From UBA8516 sp035457865 (GTDB taxonomy: Archaea > Thermoproteota > Nitrososphaeria > Nitrososphaerales > Nitrosopumilaceae): 46,731 nucleotides of DNA. Both the position numbers and the translations under genes were made by a program. Positions within the stretch are counted from its first letter, which is position 1, and each line of letters starts with the position of its first letter. Below the pieces are notes generated by a model that worked only from the letters and a program-made list of their open reading frames with translations, did no database searches and was not told the origin of the DNA. The stretch covers positions 1-46,731 of the forward strand of contig DATIAR010000083.1 of NCBI GenBank assembly GCA_035457865.1, in the 5' to 3' direction. Positions 15,575 through 23,360 of the stretch are shown one piece after another.

Positions 15575-15919
15575 TTACAGTGCTATAGAACCTTTTTGTT
15601 TACTGCCTATGTCTATCACATCATCCACTGTTGAAACAAAGATCTTGCCGTCTTCCTTAGAACCCGTTCCAGCAGCATTAACTATCGCAGTTATAACTGG
15701 ATCAACACTAGAATCCTCAACTACTGTGACAATCGAGTCTATCTCATTGTATTCAGCAACATGTCTTGTTGTTCCCCGTGAACTCTCAACCATTGGTCTT
15801 TTTCCCCTGCCTTGACCTCTTCCAGAAAATACTGTTAGACCTTTTACACCAGCTTTTGTTATTGCATCAACTACTAAACTTGTTTTATCACTCTGAACAA
15901 AAGCTTCAATTCTTTTCAT
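15575..15919 (-). CDS. P-II family nitrogen regulatory protein, second copy
   Basis: This 114-aa protein is a paralog of the one at 10782-11126. It keeps the core (MKRIEAFVQSDKTSLVVDAI, the strand DSIVTVVED, EDGKIFVSTVDDVIDIGSKQKG) and has the same modified T-loop type: GRGQGRGKRPMVESSRGT instead of the ELYRG context that carries the uridylylated Tyr. A TATA-like ATTTATATC (about 15943-15951) is centred 28 nt upstream of ATG 15919, so it is probably leaderless. It is convergent with the aldehyde dehydrogenase, 33 nt apart. It likely senses 2-oxoglutarate, ATP or ADP; the partner is unknown and no amt gene is nearby. Confidence 0.88.
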   Translation of the reverse strand: MKRIEAFVQSDKTSLVVDAITKAGVKGLTVFSGRGQGRGKRPMVESSRGTTRHVAEYNEIDSIVTVVEDSSVDPVITAIVNAAGTGSKEDGKIFVSTVDDVIDIGSKQKGSIAL

Positions 15920-16041
15920 TACTTTTTAGAATTTTAATTATGATATAAATAAAATGGTAAAATATCATTGCCGATAATGATTTTATGAGTTCACGGACAA
16001 ATATTGCAATTCCTTAAAAGGTTGAATTATAACGTATAACC

Positions 16042-16293
16042 ATGAGTGATTATGAGCATGATTCTCAAATTGAAAAAATTGCATTATTGATTCTTGATGA
16101 TAAAACTTCACTTGATGAGCAAAATCCAATGAAACTACAAAGATATTATGATTTTGTAAAAACCAATTTTAAGATCACAGGCGAGTCAGCAGAACAACTA
16201 GTAAATGAATCTTTTTTGTATTTAAAATTAAAAAATACTGATTCCATTGATCCTTTGCAAGACGGTGATAAATTTGGTGCAGGATTTAGCTAA
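16042..16293 (+). CDS. Hypothetical acidic protein
   Basis: This 83-aa protein is not recognised. It is acidic and mostly helical, with DSQIEKIALLILDDK, then MKLQRYYDFVKTNFKITGESAEQLVNESFLYL, and a polar end DGDKFGAGFS. There is no signal, membrane segment or metal motif. CTTAAAAG (16013-16020) is centred 26 nt before ATG 16042, which supports this start and expression. Confidence 0.6.
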   Translation: MSDYEHDSQIEKIALLILDDKTSLDEQNPMKLQRYYDFVKTNFKITGESAEQLVNESFLYLKLKNTDSIDPLQDGDKFGAGFS

Positions 16294-16333
16294 AAACCGA
16301 AACTAGATTAAATCTTAATTGTTATTTATATAG

Positions 16334-17290
16334 ATGAAATCTTTAGCAATTCTGATTGGATTCTTTCTAGTAATGACTGGAATTCATTACACATACAGTG
16401 AAACTATTCCAATTTCCAAATGGATAAAAGACACGGCTAGACTTTGGTCAGAACAAAAAATTGATGATAGTAGATTTATTCAATCGATTCAATATTTGAT
16501 CAAGAGTAAAGTAATTCAAGCACCTTCGTTAGAATCTTCAGAACATGTGTATTTCTTACCAAAATATGGACAGACATCATTTGTTACAATATCTGGAATA
16601 ACGGGTGACTTGAAAAAAACTAATAATGTCTTTTTAACAATAATAAGACCGGATGGAAAAACTATCGAATCAAAAGCTGCTGTTCTTGAGACTGGCGTCT
16701 ATCGAACTACGTTAATTTTATATCATGATTTTCCAATAGGAATGTACAAGGTTACTGGAACATACAATGATTATGCAATCCCGATATCCTATTTTTATGT
16801 AAAGGAAAGTATGACAAAAATTCCTCTCTGGTTCAAAAACAACGCCGGCTGGTGGGCAGATGGCAAAGTATCTGATAGTGATTTTGTGTTAGGACTACAA
16901 TACTTGATTAACAAAAAAATACTTCATATGGAATATGATTCAGAAACAGTAGATTCACAAACACTCCATGTCGATGTTGAAGGAAAATCACAGGTTAGAC
17001 GTGGCACGATGCAAGATGTAATAATTACTGTTACTGATGGACAAGAACCAATCACTGACGTTATTGTATTAGTTCAAGTTGAGGATTATGGAGAAAATAT
17101 TTTCGAACATTTCAATGGAAATACAGATTCAAATGGCAAGTATGTCATTTCATGGGAGATTGATAAAAACGCAGAAGCAGAAACTCTATTGGTCTTCGTA
17201 GATGTAACAGATGGATTTTCTTCTACAAGTTCAGTATTTTCATTTGAGGTTACGTGTCATTGTGGGGAACAAGACTGTGAATGTAGGTGA
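16334..17290 (+). CDS. Secreted protein with two WW/IQYLI repeats and Ig-like domain
   Basis: This 318-aa protein has a signal peptide (about 1-22, ending TYS). Repeat 1 (about 26-64) is degenerate: KWIKDTARLWSEQKIDD then FIQSIQYLIKSKVIQAP. A beta-rich domain follows (about 70-155). Repeat 2 (about 161-198) is well kept: LWFKNNAGWWADGKVSD then FVLGLQYLINKKIL. An Ig-like domain (about 205-305) with VRRGTMQDVIITVTDG and VQVEDYGEN precedes a Cys-rich tail CHCGEQDCECR with five cysteines, which could bind metal or crosslink. The same repeat is in 9608-10015. A surface or envelope role is inferred. Confidence 0.78.
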   Translation: MKSLAILIGFFLVMTGIHYTYSETIPISKWIKDTARLWSEQKIDDSRFIQSIQYLIKSKVIQAPSLESSEHVYFLPKYGQTSFVTISGITGDLKKTNNVFLTIIRPDGKTIESKAAVLETGVYRTTLILYHDFPIGMYKVTGTYNDYAIPISYFYVKESMTKIPLWFKNNAGWWADGKVSDSDFVLGLQYLINKKILHMEYDSETVDSQTLHVDVEGKSQVRRGTMQDVIITVTDGQEPITDVIVLVQVEDYGENIFEHFNGNTDSNGKYVISWEIDKNAEAETLLVFVDVTDGFSSTSSVFSFEVTCHCGEQDCECR

Positions 17291-17361
17291 ATTAGGCTCT
17301 TAATTCCATACAAATCAAGACAAACAGTTTATACTCCATAGAATAAAAAATATTGATTAGA

Positions 17362-17838
17362 ATGCAAAGTCAAGCTCTAAAACTCGTTTTTTCAAATAAA
17401 TCGTATATTATATTGTCTATTACAATATTTGTAGGACTATTAGTGATGCTTTCTATTATATCTGAATATGTCTTCCTTCAACCAATTGCCACTTTTTATG
17501 TCTCAAGTGAAGACGTTGTAGGTTTTACTCTAATTGTTATAGTTTCTGCATTATCTGGCCTAGTAGTCAGTATGAGCATTTTCAGAGTTAAAACATTGCA
17601 CACAAAACAGCTAAGTGGCAGCTTCGTGGGACCAATAATTGGTGCAAGTGCAGGAGTGTGCAGTTGCAGCTCTACTGGTTTTGCAATCATATCAACATTT
17701 GGTGTAATTGGAAGTACAGCTACTACATTTTTGAATAATTACGAAATTCCGCTCAGATTGATTGCCATAGGAATTTTAACATACACATACTACGCAACAT
17801 CAAAAGGAATAACTAAGCAGTGCACTATTCCAAAATAA
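17362..17838 (+). CDS. Membrane protein coupled to a cupredoxin-like gene
   Basis: From ATG 17362 this is a 158-aa protein with about four hydrophobic segments: around 15-38, 50-72, 90-118 and 130-150. The third contains a tight GASAGVCSCSSTGFA cluster with two cysteines, a possible metal or redox site within the membrane. TTG 17353 is an alternative start adding three residues. Its end overlaps the following cupredoxin-like gene by 19 nt, indicating translational coupling, so the two probably work together at the membrane. No family is recognised. Confidence 0.65.
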   Translation: MQSQALKLVFSNKSYIILSITIFVGLLVMLSIISEYVFLQPIATFYVSSEDVVGFTLIVIVSALSGLVVSMSIFRVKTLHTKQLSGSFVGPIIGASAGVCSCSSTGFAIISTFGVIGSTATTFLNNYEIPLRLIAIGILTYTYYATSKGITKQCTIPK

Positions 17839-18230
17839 TTGTTGCAACAATAATTGCAATAGCAGTAGGTGGCATCTTGATTTACACTCAAAGACCATTT
17901 GATACAAATTATGATTATATCGGCAATCCAGAAGACAAGGTCGGTGTTATAATCCCAAAAGGTGCTTCAAATCCTGATTGCGGAAAATGTTATCTGCCAC
18001 CAGTAATCAAAGTTGTTTTGGGCAAAAACAATACTGTTATATGGAAAAATCTTGATGATGTTCCAAGTAGCGTAATAAGTGATAAGGGATTTTTTAATTC
18101 TGGTCCTATTTTACCAAACCAGACGTGGAGTTTTGTCTTTCAAAAAGTGGGTTCATTTTCATATCACAGTGAACCGCACCCATGGATGAAAGGCACAGTA
18201 ATAGTAAAGAAAATGGAATATGCTCAATGA
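17820..18230 (+). CDS. Membrane-anchored cupredoxin-like protein lacking two copper ligands
   Basis: This 136-aa protein has one N-terminal membrane anchor (about 5-22) and a cupredoxin/plastocyanin-like domain on the outer side. The end FSYHSEPHPWMKGTV matches the blue-copper motif, but the position usually held by the ligand Cys is Ser117 (YHS-EPH), and the first ligand His is replaced near VPSS (residues 81-84). His120 and Met123 remain. There is also a CGKC pair at 54-57 not typical of plastocyanins. It is either a type of copper protein using other ligands or a non-copper derivative. GTG 17820 overlaps the upstream membrane gene by 19 nt. Confidence 0.75.
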   Translation: MHYSKIIVATIIAIAVGGILIYTQRPFDTNYDYIGNPEDKVGVIIPKGASNPDCGKCYLPPVIKVVLGKNNTVIWKNLDDVPSSVISDKGFFNSGPILPNQTWSFVFQKVGSFSYHSEPHPWMKGTVIVKKMEYAQ

Positions 18231-18337
18231 CTAAAACATAGTTATCAAAACACTGAAAAAACTAACATTAATTGTTTGGTTTTGATTGAATTGTACTTAT
18301 TTTATGCGTGGTTTCCACATTCTAAATCATATTTGTT

Positions 18338-18841
18338 TTATGGAGTTGGTTTGCTGTGACTGGAAAAGAATTCTTGACAGTTGTTCTCATCATAGATTTG
18401 TTTTAACTTCAAATTTGCTTGAGGATCTGTAATTAACATAGCAGTTGATTTGAGATCAGGATTTATCGATGACTCTTTCATCAGCACAGGAATCAAGACT
18501 TGGTTGAATTCGTCAGGAACATCTTGAGCAAACACTTTTCTTTTTTCTGGATCTGCTAGTATTTCTTTCCATTCTTTAAACTCATCAGGATACTTTTCAA
18601 AAAGAGATGTTGTGTTAAATCTTGGTATTGCTTCTCCATTTGGATATGTGGATGTAGTGATTGCAAAAAGCATCTCACATTGTGTGTTGATTTTGTATAT
18701 CTGGCTAGAAGGAATCTCTGAATCTTCCATGTTCTCAATTATCTTTTCATTTGACACAAGAGGCAATTCATTGTTTATGAAAGATGAATTTACTACCACT
18801 ATAACAGTTATCGCTGCTACAACCCCGACTATTATCGGCAA
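18338..18841 (-). CDS. Membrane-anchored protein of unknown function
   Basis: This 167-aa frame starts at TTG 18841 directly with a membrane segment (PIIVGVVAAITVIVVV) and continues as an outside domain with two cysteines (about 54 and 155, the latter in NNCQEFF). The frame stays open upstream of the TTG to a stop at about 18907 and would encode basic residues (LIILKKY) right before the membrane segment, as expected for an anchor, but contains no ATG, GTG or TTG there. So the true start may be a rarer codon, or the TTG is correct. Confidence 0.6.
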   Translation of the reverse strand: MPIIVGVVAAITVIVVVNSSFINNELPLVSNEKIIENMEDSEIPSSQIYKINTQCEMLFAITTSTYPNGEAIPRFNTTSLFEKYPDEFKEWKEILADPEKRKVFAQDVPDEFNQVLIPVLMKESSINPDLKSTAMLITDPQANLKLKQIYDENNCQEFFSSHSKPTP

Positions 18842-18904
18842 GTATTTTTTTAGTATTATTAAGAACGCCTGATTTTCTCCATTTTGTACTTGTAAAAAAT
18901 GTTG

Positions 18905-19126
18905 TTATGATGAACCCTTGTACAGGATCAAATATTCATTAGGGTTTTTTCTATCGTTTTTTGCTTTTAATGCTTCTTGATACAGATCAAAATGTTCTAT
19001 GAAATACAACTTTTTCCCAACTATTTCAAAAGGGTCTATGCCAACCAGATTAAATCCTGATTCAGGAGTAAGTGCCAGTTTCTCCTGCTCTGTTATTTCA
19101 GAATTCATTACAAACATTCTAGACAT
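18905..19126 (-). CDS. Hypothetical small protein
   Basis: This 73-aa protein is not recognised. It is soluble and mixed alpha/beta: a helix with SEITEQEKLAL, then GFNLVGIDPFEIVGKKLYFIEHFDLYQEAL and a strand NEYLILYKG. No signal or metal motif is present. ATG 19126 is used; ATG 19117 and ATG 19108 are alternatives. Support is composition and the well-defined gap around it. Confidence 0.5.
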   Translation of the reverse strand: MSRMFVMNSEITEQEKLALTPESGFNLVGIDPFEIVGKKLYFIEHFDLYQEALKAKNDRKNPNEYLILYKGSS

Positions 19127-19210
19127 CTCATATTATTTGCTACCGATTTAGATCTAGCAATTTGTATCTAATACTAACAGTTTTTATGTGACTGAAAATG
19201 ATCAAAAACC

Positions 19211-19351
19211 ATGTCAGAAGACAGACAAATGCACCCTGCCACTTGTGCAGATTGCAAAAAAGAAACACAGGTTCCTTTTAAACCAACAGAAGGACGCCCA
19301 GTATACTGTCGTGAGTGCCTACCAAAACACCGCGGCGAACGAAGATTTTAA
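19211..19351 (+). CDS. 46-aa zinc-ribbon-like protein (CxxC...CxxC)
   Basis: This 46-aa protein starts at ATG 19211 and ends with TAA 19349-19351. It contains CADC (12-15) and CREC (33-36) separated by 17 residues rich in Lys and Pro (KKETQVPFKPTEGRPVY), and ends with basic KHRGERRF. This is a typical short zinc ribbon; similar CxxC-x17-CxxC proteins with a GRPVYC turn are known from many archaea and some bacteria, where they may bind nucleic acid or a partner protein. It is convergent with nothing close and lies 84 nt after the start of the upstream divergent gene. Confidence 0.8.
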   Translation: MSEDRQMHPATCADCKKETQVPFKPTEGRPVYCRECLPKHRGERRF

Positions 19352-19471
19352 GCTGAAACACGTTTAAAATTATTTTTTCATTCAATCATGATTATAGAAT
19401 AAATTCGAAACAATAAAATCAATAAAGATAAACATCATATCCTACAAACAAAAAACAGGATTTAGAACAAA

Positions 19472-19678
19472 ATGAAAGATATCAATGAGATTATGCCAAA
19501 GGTTCAAAACATGAGATGGGGTGCATTATTGAATAAATTTCCCACAAATGAAAAAGTAAACCTGATGAATAAGATATTTCCTCACAACGGGAAATGGCAT
19601 ACTGTCTTTGAGGAAGATGAACAGGTCTTCGTTGATGGGGTTAGGGTCTGGAAAAAAGATGCCAAAGCATGGACATGA
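19472..19678 (+). CDS. Hypothetical small basic protein
   Basis: This 68-aa protein is not recognised. It starts with a helix (MKDINEIMPKVQNM), has a basic middle (WGALLNKFPTNEKVNLMNKIF) and ends in a beta-like stretch KWHTVFEEDEQVFVDGVRVWKKDAKAWT with five Trp overall. No known motif. It is convergent with the radical SAM gene, stops 44 nt apart. Confidence 0.5.
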   Translation: MKDINEIMPKVQNMRWGALLNKFPTNEKVNLMNKIFPHNGKWHTVFEEDEQVFVDGVRVWKKDAKAWT

Positions 19679-19722
19679 CTTACTGGAATTCTTTTAATCC
19701 AAAACATCTTTGAATTATAAAA

Positions 19723-20805
19723 TTATACTTGTATTGTGTCAGCAAGTTTTGGGTTTTTCTGACTGATCATCTTTGATAGACCTCGCATGTAGTTTTGGGC
19801 AAATGTACTAACAGGTTGCGATGAGTACCAAACACAGCCAAGTACCTCACAGTCATGACATGTCTTAGTTATCTCCCACTGTGAAGCATTCCATATGTCG
19901 GGTATGCTTTTTTCAAGTAAACTATACGAGTTTTCAGGACTGGTATACTTCCAACAGGGCACCATTACAGTACCATTTCCATTCACAAAGATGCTCTTCC
20001 AAACCCCACACTCGTCAAATATGCCTCTTCCATGCTTGATTATTTGTTCAAAGTATTGGGGAGGAATCATTATCTGAGGATACTTACGACTCTTAATATG
20101 TTCGAGAATGCTCTGGCAAACTTTGATTATCGTCGGTCTATCTGGTAATAATGAATAATTTACGTCTGATCTGTCTTCAACAAAGGTTAGTGATACAGAG
20201 TTTACTCCAAGTTCCCTTACTCGCTCAAAATATTTCTGATTGATAAATTCTTCCGAATTGTATTTTGTAATTACGCTGTTAAAGTAATGTGGAACGTTGT
20301 GCTGGTTTAACAACTCAAGATTTTCCATAACTTTGTGATACATTTGTGGAGCAACGCCACGAACCTTACAGTAAGATTCTTCAAACACGGAATCTATACT
20401 ACAAGTGATAAACTGGATGTATTTTTTTAGTTCATCAAGATCAACTGTATGCAAAAGCGAACAATTTGTAATTAAGGTAATTGGAAGTTTCAAACTGTAT
20501 AGATAGCGAACCAATTCCATAAAATCTGGTCTACTTGTTGGTTCGCCACCTTCGATGATTGACCAAACGCAATATTTTGAAACCTTGTCAAAGATTAGTT
20601 TCCACTGGTCTGTGGTAAGATCGTCTTTTTTCGCAATCTTTAACTGTCTTTCTTTGTCAGAGTCTCCAAAAGGACACATCGGACAAAAAAAATTACAATA
20701 ATGTGTTATGCTAAAAACCGCAATTAGTGGTCGTCTTCTTCCTATTGCTCTGTTAACAGACCATTTGCCTATCTTACCAATGGTCTGGATGACATCAACT
20801 GTCAT
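19723..20805 (-). CDS. Radical SAM/SPASM-type enzyme
   Basis: This 360-aa protein has the radical SAM signature C37-x3-C41-x2-C44 (THYCNFFCPMCPF), then the family elements GGEPTSRPDF (about 91-100) and ITNCSLL (about 116). The C-terminal third holds further cysteines (DECGVW, VPCWKY, TCHDCEVLGCVW) as expected for a SPASM or twitch domain binding extra iron-sulfur clusters. Such enzymes modify peptides or cofactors, or act in lipid or quinone biosynthesis; no substrate can be read here. The N-terminal basic stretch GKWSVNRAIGRRRP may contact membrane or partner. It stands alone. Confidence 0.85.
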   Translation of the reverse strand: MTVDVIQTIGKIGKWSVNRAIGRRRPLIAVFSITHYCNFFCPMCPFGDSDKERQLKIAKKDDLTTDQWKLIFDKVSKYCVWSIIEGGEPTSRPDFMELVRYLYSLKLPITLITNCSLLHTVDLDELKKYIQFITCSIDSVFEESYCKVRGVAPQMYHKVMENLELLNQHNVPHYFNSVITKYNSEEFINQKYFERVRELGVNSVSLTFVEDRSDVNYSLLPDRPTIIKVCQSILEHIKSRKYPQIMIPPQYFEQIIKHGRGIFDECGVWKSIFVNGNGTVMVPCWKYTSPENSYSLLEKSIPDIWNASQWEITKTCHDCEVLGCVWYSSQPVSTFAQNYMRGLSKMISQKNPKLADTIQV

Positions 20806-21031
20806 TGTCTGTGATTACTGTTGAAAATCTAATAAGAATTGTTGGCAGTTTTAATTAATTTCATGCTTGTTAAAACAATCTCAGAATTATCACAGTATAT
20901 GAAGTGTATTTTTGATAAATAAATTATAAATAATATATTAAAAATTGATTTAACGAAATTAACAATAAAAATAAATCAAAAACTGTCTTTTATATAAAAA
21001 TTTTATATCATCATACCTTGTAGTATATTGT

Positions 21032-21757
21032 GTGTTAGTGTTACACGATAGTTTTGTTCTAAAATTACAAAAGCATTTGGCTTCTACGGGAATGGACGCT
21101 GAACTTTTAGAACCAGGTACGATGGACTTTGAATACGATTATCCAAGAATTCAGCTTACTGGACCAACTGAAGGAATAGCAAGTATGGGTGCAATGCGGG
21201 TAAGGGATGGACACATCACATATCTTGATGTACTAAAAAGAAAGATGCTAGAAGAAAGTGGATTTTCTCCAGGAAGTACATATGGTCTTGGATTGCACGA
21301 GTACACAATGTGGAAGATCAGATTTTTTTTATCGCTTCCACCAACAATTAAAATTGGACCACTAAACATAGGAACAATAAGCAAAGTTCTAAAGGGGAAA
21401 TTTCATTCTAAAATAGAAGATTTTGTCTGGAATGGATTTGGTAAGCTAACTACTCTCCCACCAGGACTTGTACACGACGATGTAATATCTGCACTTGATT
21501 CTGATTCAAAACTAAAAGAATTGATGATGAAATCCCTTTTAAAAGAAAAAATAATCACAGTGTCACACTATACTCCAAAAAAATCAAAAGAACAAACAGG
21601 TGGACACCAATCATTTGCCAAAGTGTTGATTACATCTGACTGGAAACCACAACATGATCTTTTAATTGATAACAATACCGTATCAACATATCAACAAATA
21701 GCAACAGATATCAAAAATGCAATAATCCGATTACGTTACGTCTTGGAAAATAATTAA
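21032..21757 (+). CDS. Hypothetical soluble protein
   Basis: This 241-aa protein is not recognised. It begins DSFVLKLQKHLASTGMDAELL, has a Gly/Met stretch RIQLTGPTEGIASMGAMRVRDG and a long basic region, and ends in a helix TYQQIATDIKNAIIRLRYVLENN. There is no signal, membrane helix or metal motif. GTG 21032 is used; GTG 21038 is possible. Before it, 20806-21031 is a very AT-rich stretch with no gene or clear structure. Confidence 0.6.
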   Translation: MLVLHDSFVLKLQKHLASTGMDAELLEPGTMDFEYDYPRIQLTGPTEGIASMGAMRVRDGHITYLDVLKRKMLEESGFSPGSTYGLGLHEYTMWKIRFFLSLPPTIKIGPLNIGTISKVLKGKFHSKIEDFVWNGFGKLTTLPPGLVHDDVISALDSDSKLKELMMKSLLKEKIITVSHYTPKKSKEQTGGHQSFAKVLITSDWKPQHDLLIDNNTVSTYQQIATDIKNAIIRLRYVLENN

Positions 21758-21949
21758 ACAAGAAGAAGATCTTTCTTGTAGGATGCTCTAACCGCAAATA
21801 TGAAGATTTTCTTATAATTTCATTCACTGCCTTTGTACTTTACAAATAACTATCTATATTCAAACTTGCAGAAGAGAAGACAAAAATCGTTCTCTTAGAC
21901 ATGTTCAGAATTTCTATTGTAAAGCTACGTCCGAATGTCTAAAATTTCT

Positions 21950-22183
21950 TTAATATTCCACCGTCATCAAGGTTAGAGTTGTTCGTACGCCTGCTATTTT
22001 TCGAATTTTCATTGTGATTGTTTCTCTTAGCTTGTCAACAGTTAGTGTTTGTACCTCCGCTATGATGTCGTAGGCACCAAAAACACCATTTACATTTTTG
22101 ATTCCCGGTATGGATTTTAAATCATCTATGACTGATCCTTCTGAGCCCATGTCGCAGTTTATCAGGATATATGCTGTAGCCAT
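21950..22183 (-). CDS. Stand-alone Lrp/AsnC effector (RAM) domain protein
   Basis: From ATG 22183 this 77-aa protein consists only of the ligand-binding RAM domain of Lrp/AsnC regulators: AYILINCDMGSEGSVIDDLKSIPGIKNVNGVFGAYDIIAEV and a final strand TLTLMTVEY. The IPGI-x-x-VNGVFGAYDIIA pattern is typical. There is no DNA-binding HTH. Such proteins can form mixed oligomers with full Lrp regulators and carry an amino-acid signal. ATG 22198 upstream would add five residues. Confidence 0.85.
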   Translation of the reverse strand: MATAYILINCDMGSEGSVIDDLKSIPGIKNVNGVFGAYDIIAEVQTLTVDKLRETITMKIRKIAGVRTTLTLMTVEY

Positions 22184-22442
22184 AATTATATAGTGCATTC
22201 AAAATATTTCAAAGATTCTATTTCAGAAGAACTTGCTAGTTTATTGAGATTTCGCCACGATTTAGCCCTGTATGATATTTTGATAATCTGGAGGTTTTGT
22301 AGGCCAATCTTCAGTCATGTATTTGTTTGAATACAAGACTAGACAATTCATTTAACGAGATAAATTTCTGTTATGAAAAAGATGCCGCCTATAATTGAAT
22401 TTAAATTATAGTTAGAAACACTCTCAACGTTTTACCAAAAAA

Positions 22443-22718
22443 TTATTTTACAGAAGAAAGCATTTTCATTGCCTTTTCCCTTGTTAGTGCAATCATTGTT
22501 TCTGTTTTAGCAATGTCAATGCGACCAGCTTTTAAGAACCACTCAAAGAGCTTTTCCTCATTTGGTGCTTCTACGATCCATACTGCATCATATCTTCCCA
22601 TTGTCCAGTAGGATGCTTTGATTTTGATGTATTTTGGAACATTTTTGAGAACCCTGCTTCCGTATTTAGCGACTTCATTTGCACTTTTTTTGAACTTTAC
22701 TAAAATTATCGCAATCAT
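22443..22718 (-). CDS. GYD-domain-like small protein
   Basis: This 91-aa protein matches the GYD-domain pattern: MIAIILVKFKKSANEVAKYG (first strand and helix), then IKIKASYWTMGRYDAVWIVEAPNEEKLFEWFLKAG with the signature MGRYDAVWIVEAP in place of LGRYDLVVVVEAP, and a last strand ETMIALTREKAM. The domain is a small dimeric ferredoxin-like fold of unknown function. Length is usual. It is divergent from the next gene; the gap 22184-22442 shows no gene. Confidence 0.82.
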   Translation of the reverse strand: MIAIILVKFKKSANEVAKYGSRVLKNVPKYIKIKASYWTMGRYDAVWIVEAPNEEKLFEWFLKAGRIDIAKTETMIALTREKAMKMLSSVK

Positions 22719-22821
22719 AGTTTCAAATACAAAAGCTTGCGATAAAAACTATTCTGAAACCAATAATAATTTACTTCAATTAACAAATAACATATATTCA
22801 CAGTGTGTTTGTTACCAGATA

Positions 22822-23217
22822 ATGAAGCAATTTTTCAAAGAACTATGTGAAAAAATAGTTGTACAAGATCCTTCAATACGCTTTGTTGGTATTGCAGACC
22901 AGGATGGTACACTTGAGGCTGATGCAGAACGAAAGGGACTCAAAGCAATTTTTTCGCCAGACCAACGCGCAGAATATGCAATAACTGCTGCAAACAGACA
23001 AGCAACAAGACTGCGTTGGGAGTATCTTTTAGGCAAAATTAGTTTTGCAACATCACACTATGAAAAGTTAATTCGTGCAACCATCCCGATTGCAGATGAA
23101 AACAGGCGTCTTTCACATGTGGTTTTGGTTTCATTTGATCCACAAGCAAAAGCTGATGAAATCATCATAAAAAAGATAATTCCTTTGATTAGGCAAAACA
23201 TGAAAAATTTCGCGTAG
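22822..23217 (+). CDS. DUF6659-like small protein (copy 4)
   Basis: From ATG 22822 this is a 131-aa protein with the family pattern: KELCEKIVVQDPSIRFVGIADQDGTLEADAERKGL, a long helix with ITAANRQATRLRWEYLLG, the strand SHYEKLIRATIPI and a final LSHVVLVSFDPQAKADEIIIKKI. It is about 9.3 kb from the other three copies. The longer open frame upstream (to 22618) is antisense to the GYD gene and lacks family similarity. CATATATT (22791-22798) is centred 26 nt before ATG 22822, supporting this start. Confidence 0.75.
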   Translation: MKQFFKELCEKIVVQDPSIRFVGIADQDGTLEADAERKGLKAIFSPDQRAEYAITAANRQATRLRWEYLLGKISFATSHYEKLIRATIPIADENRRLSHVVLVSFDPQAKADEIIIKKIIPLIRQNMKNFA

Positions 23218-23360
23218 ATCACTAAAAATTAAAAAAATGTTTGATAATCACTATGTTATTTTGCTTTCTAATAGAATGTTCTGAAATAAATGTTCTAAAA
23301 ACAACTGATCGATCAATTTTTTGTGGATAGATCTTAAATATTTGAGATGGCATTATAATA

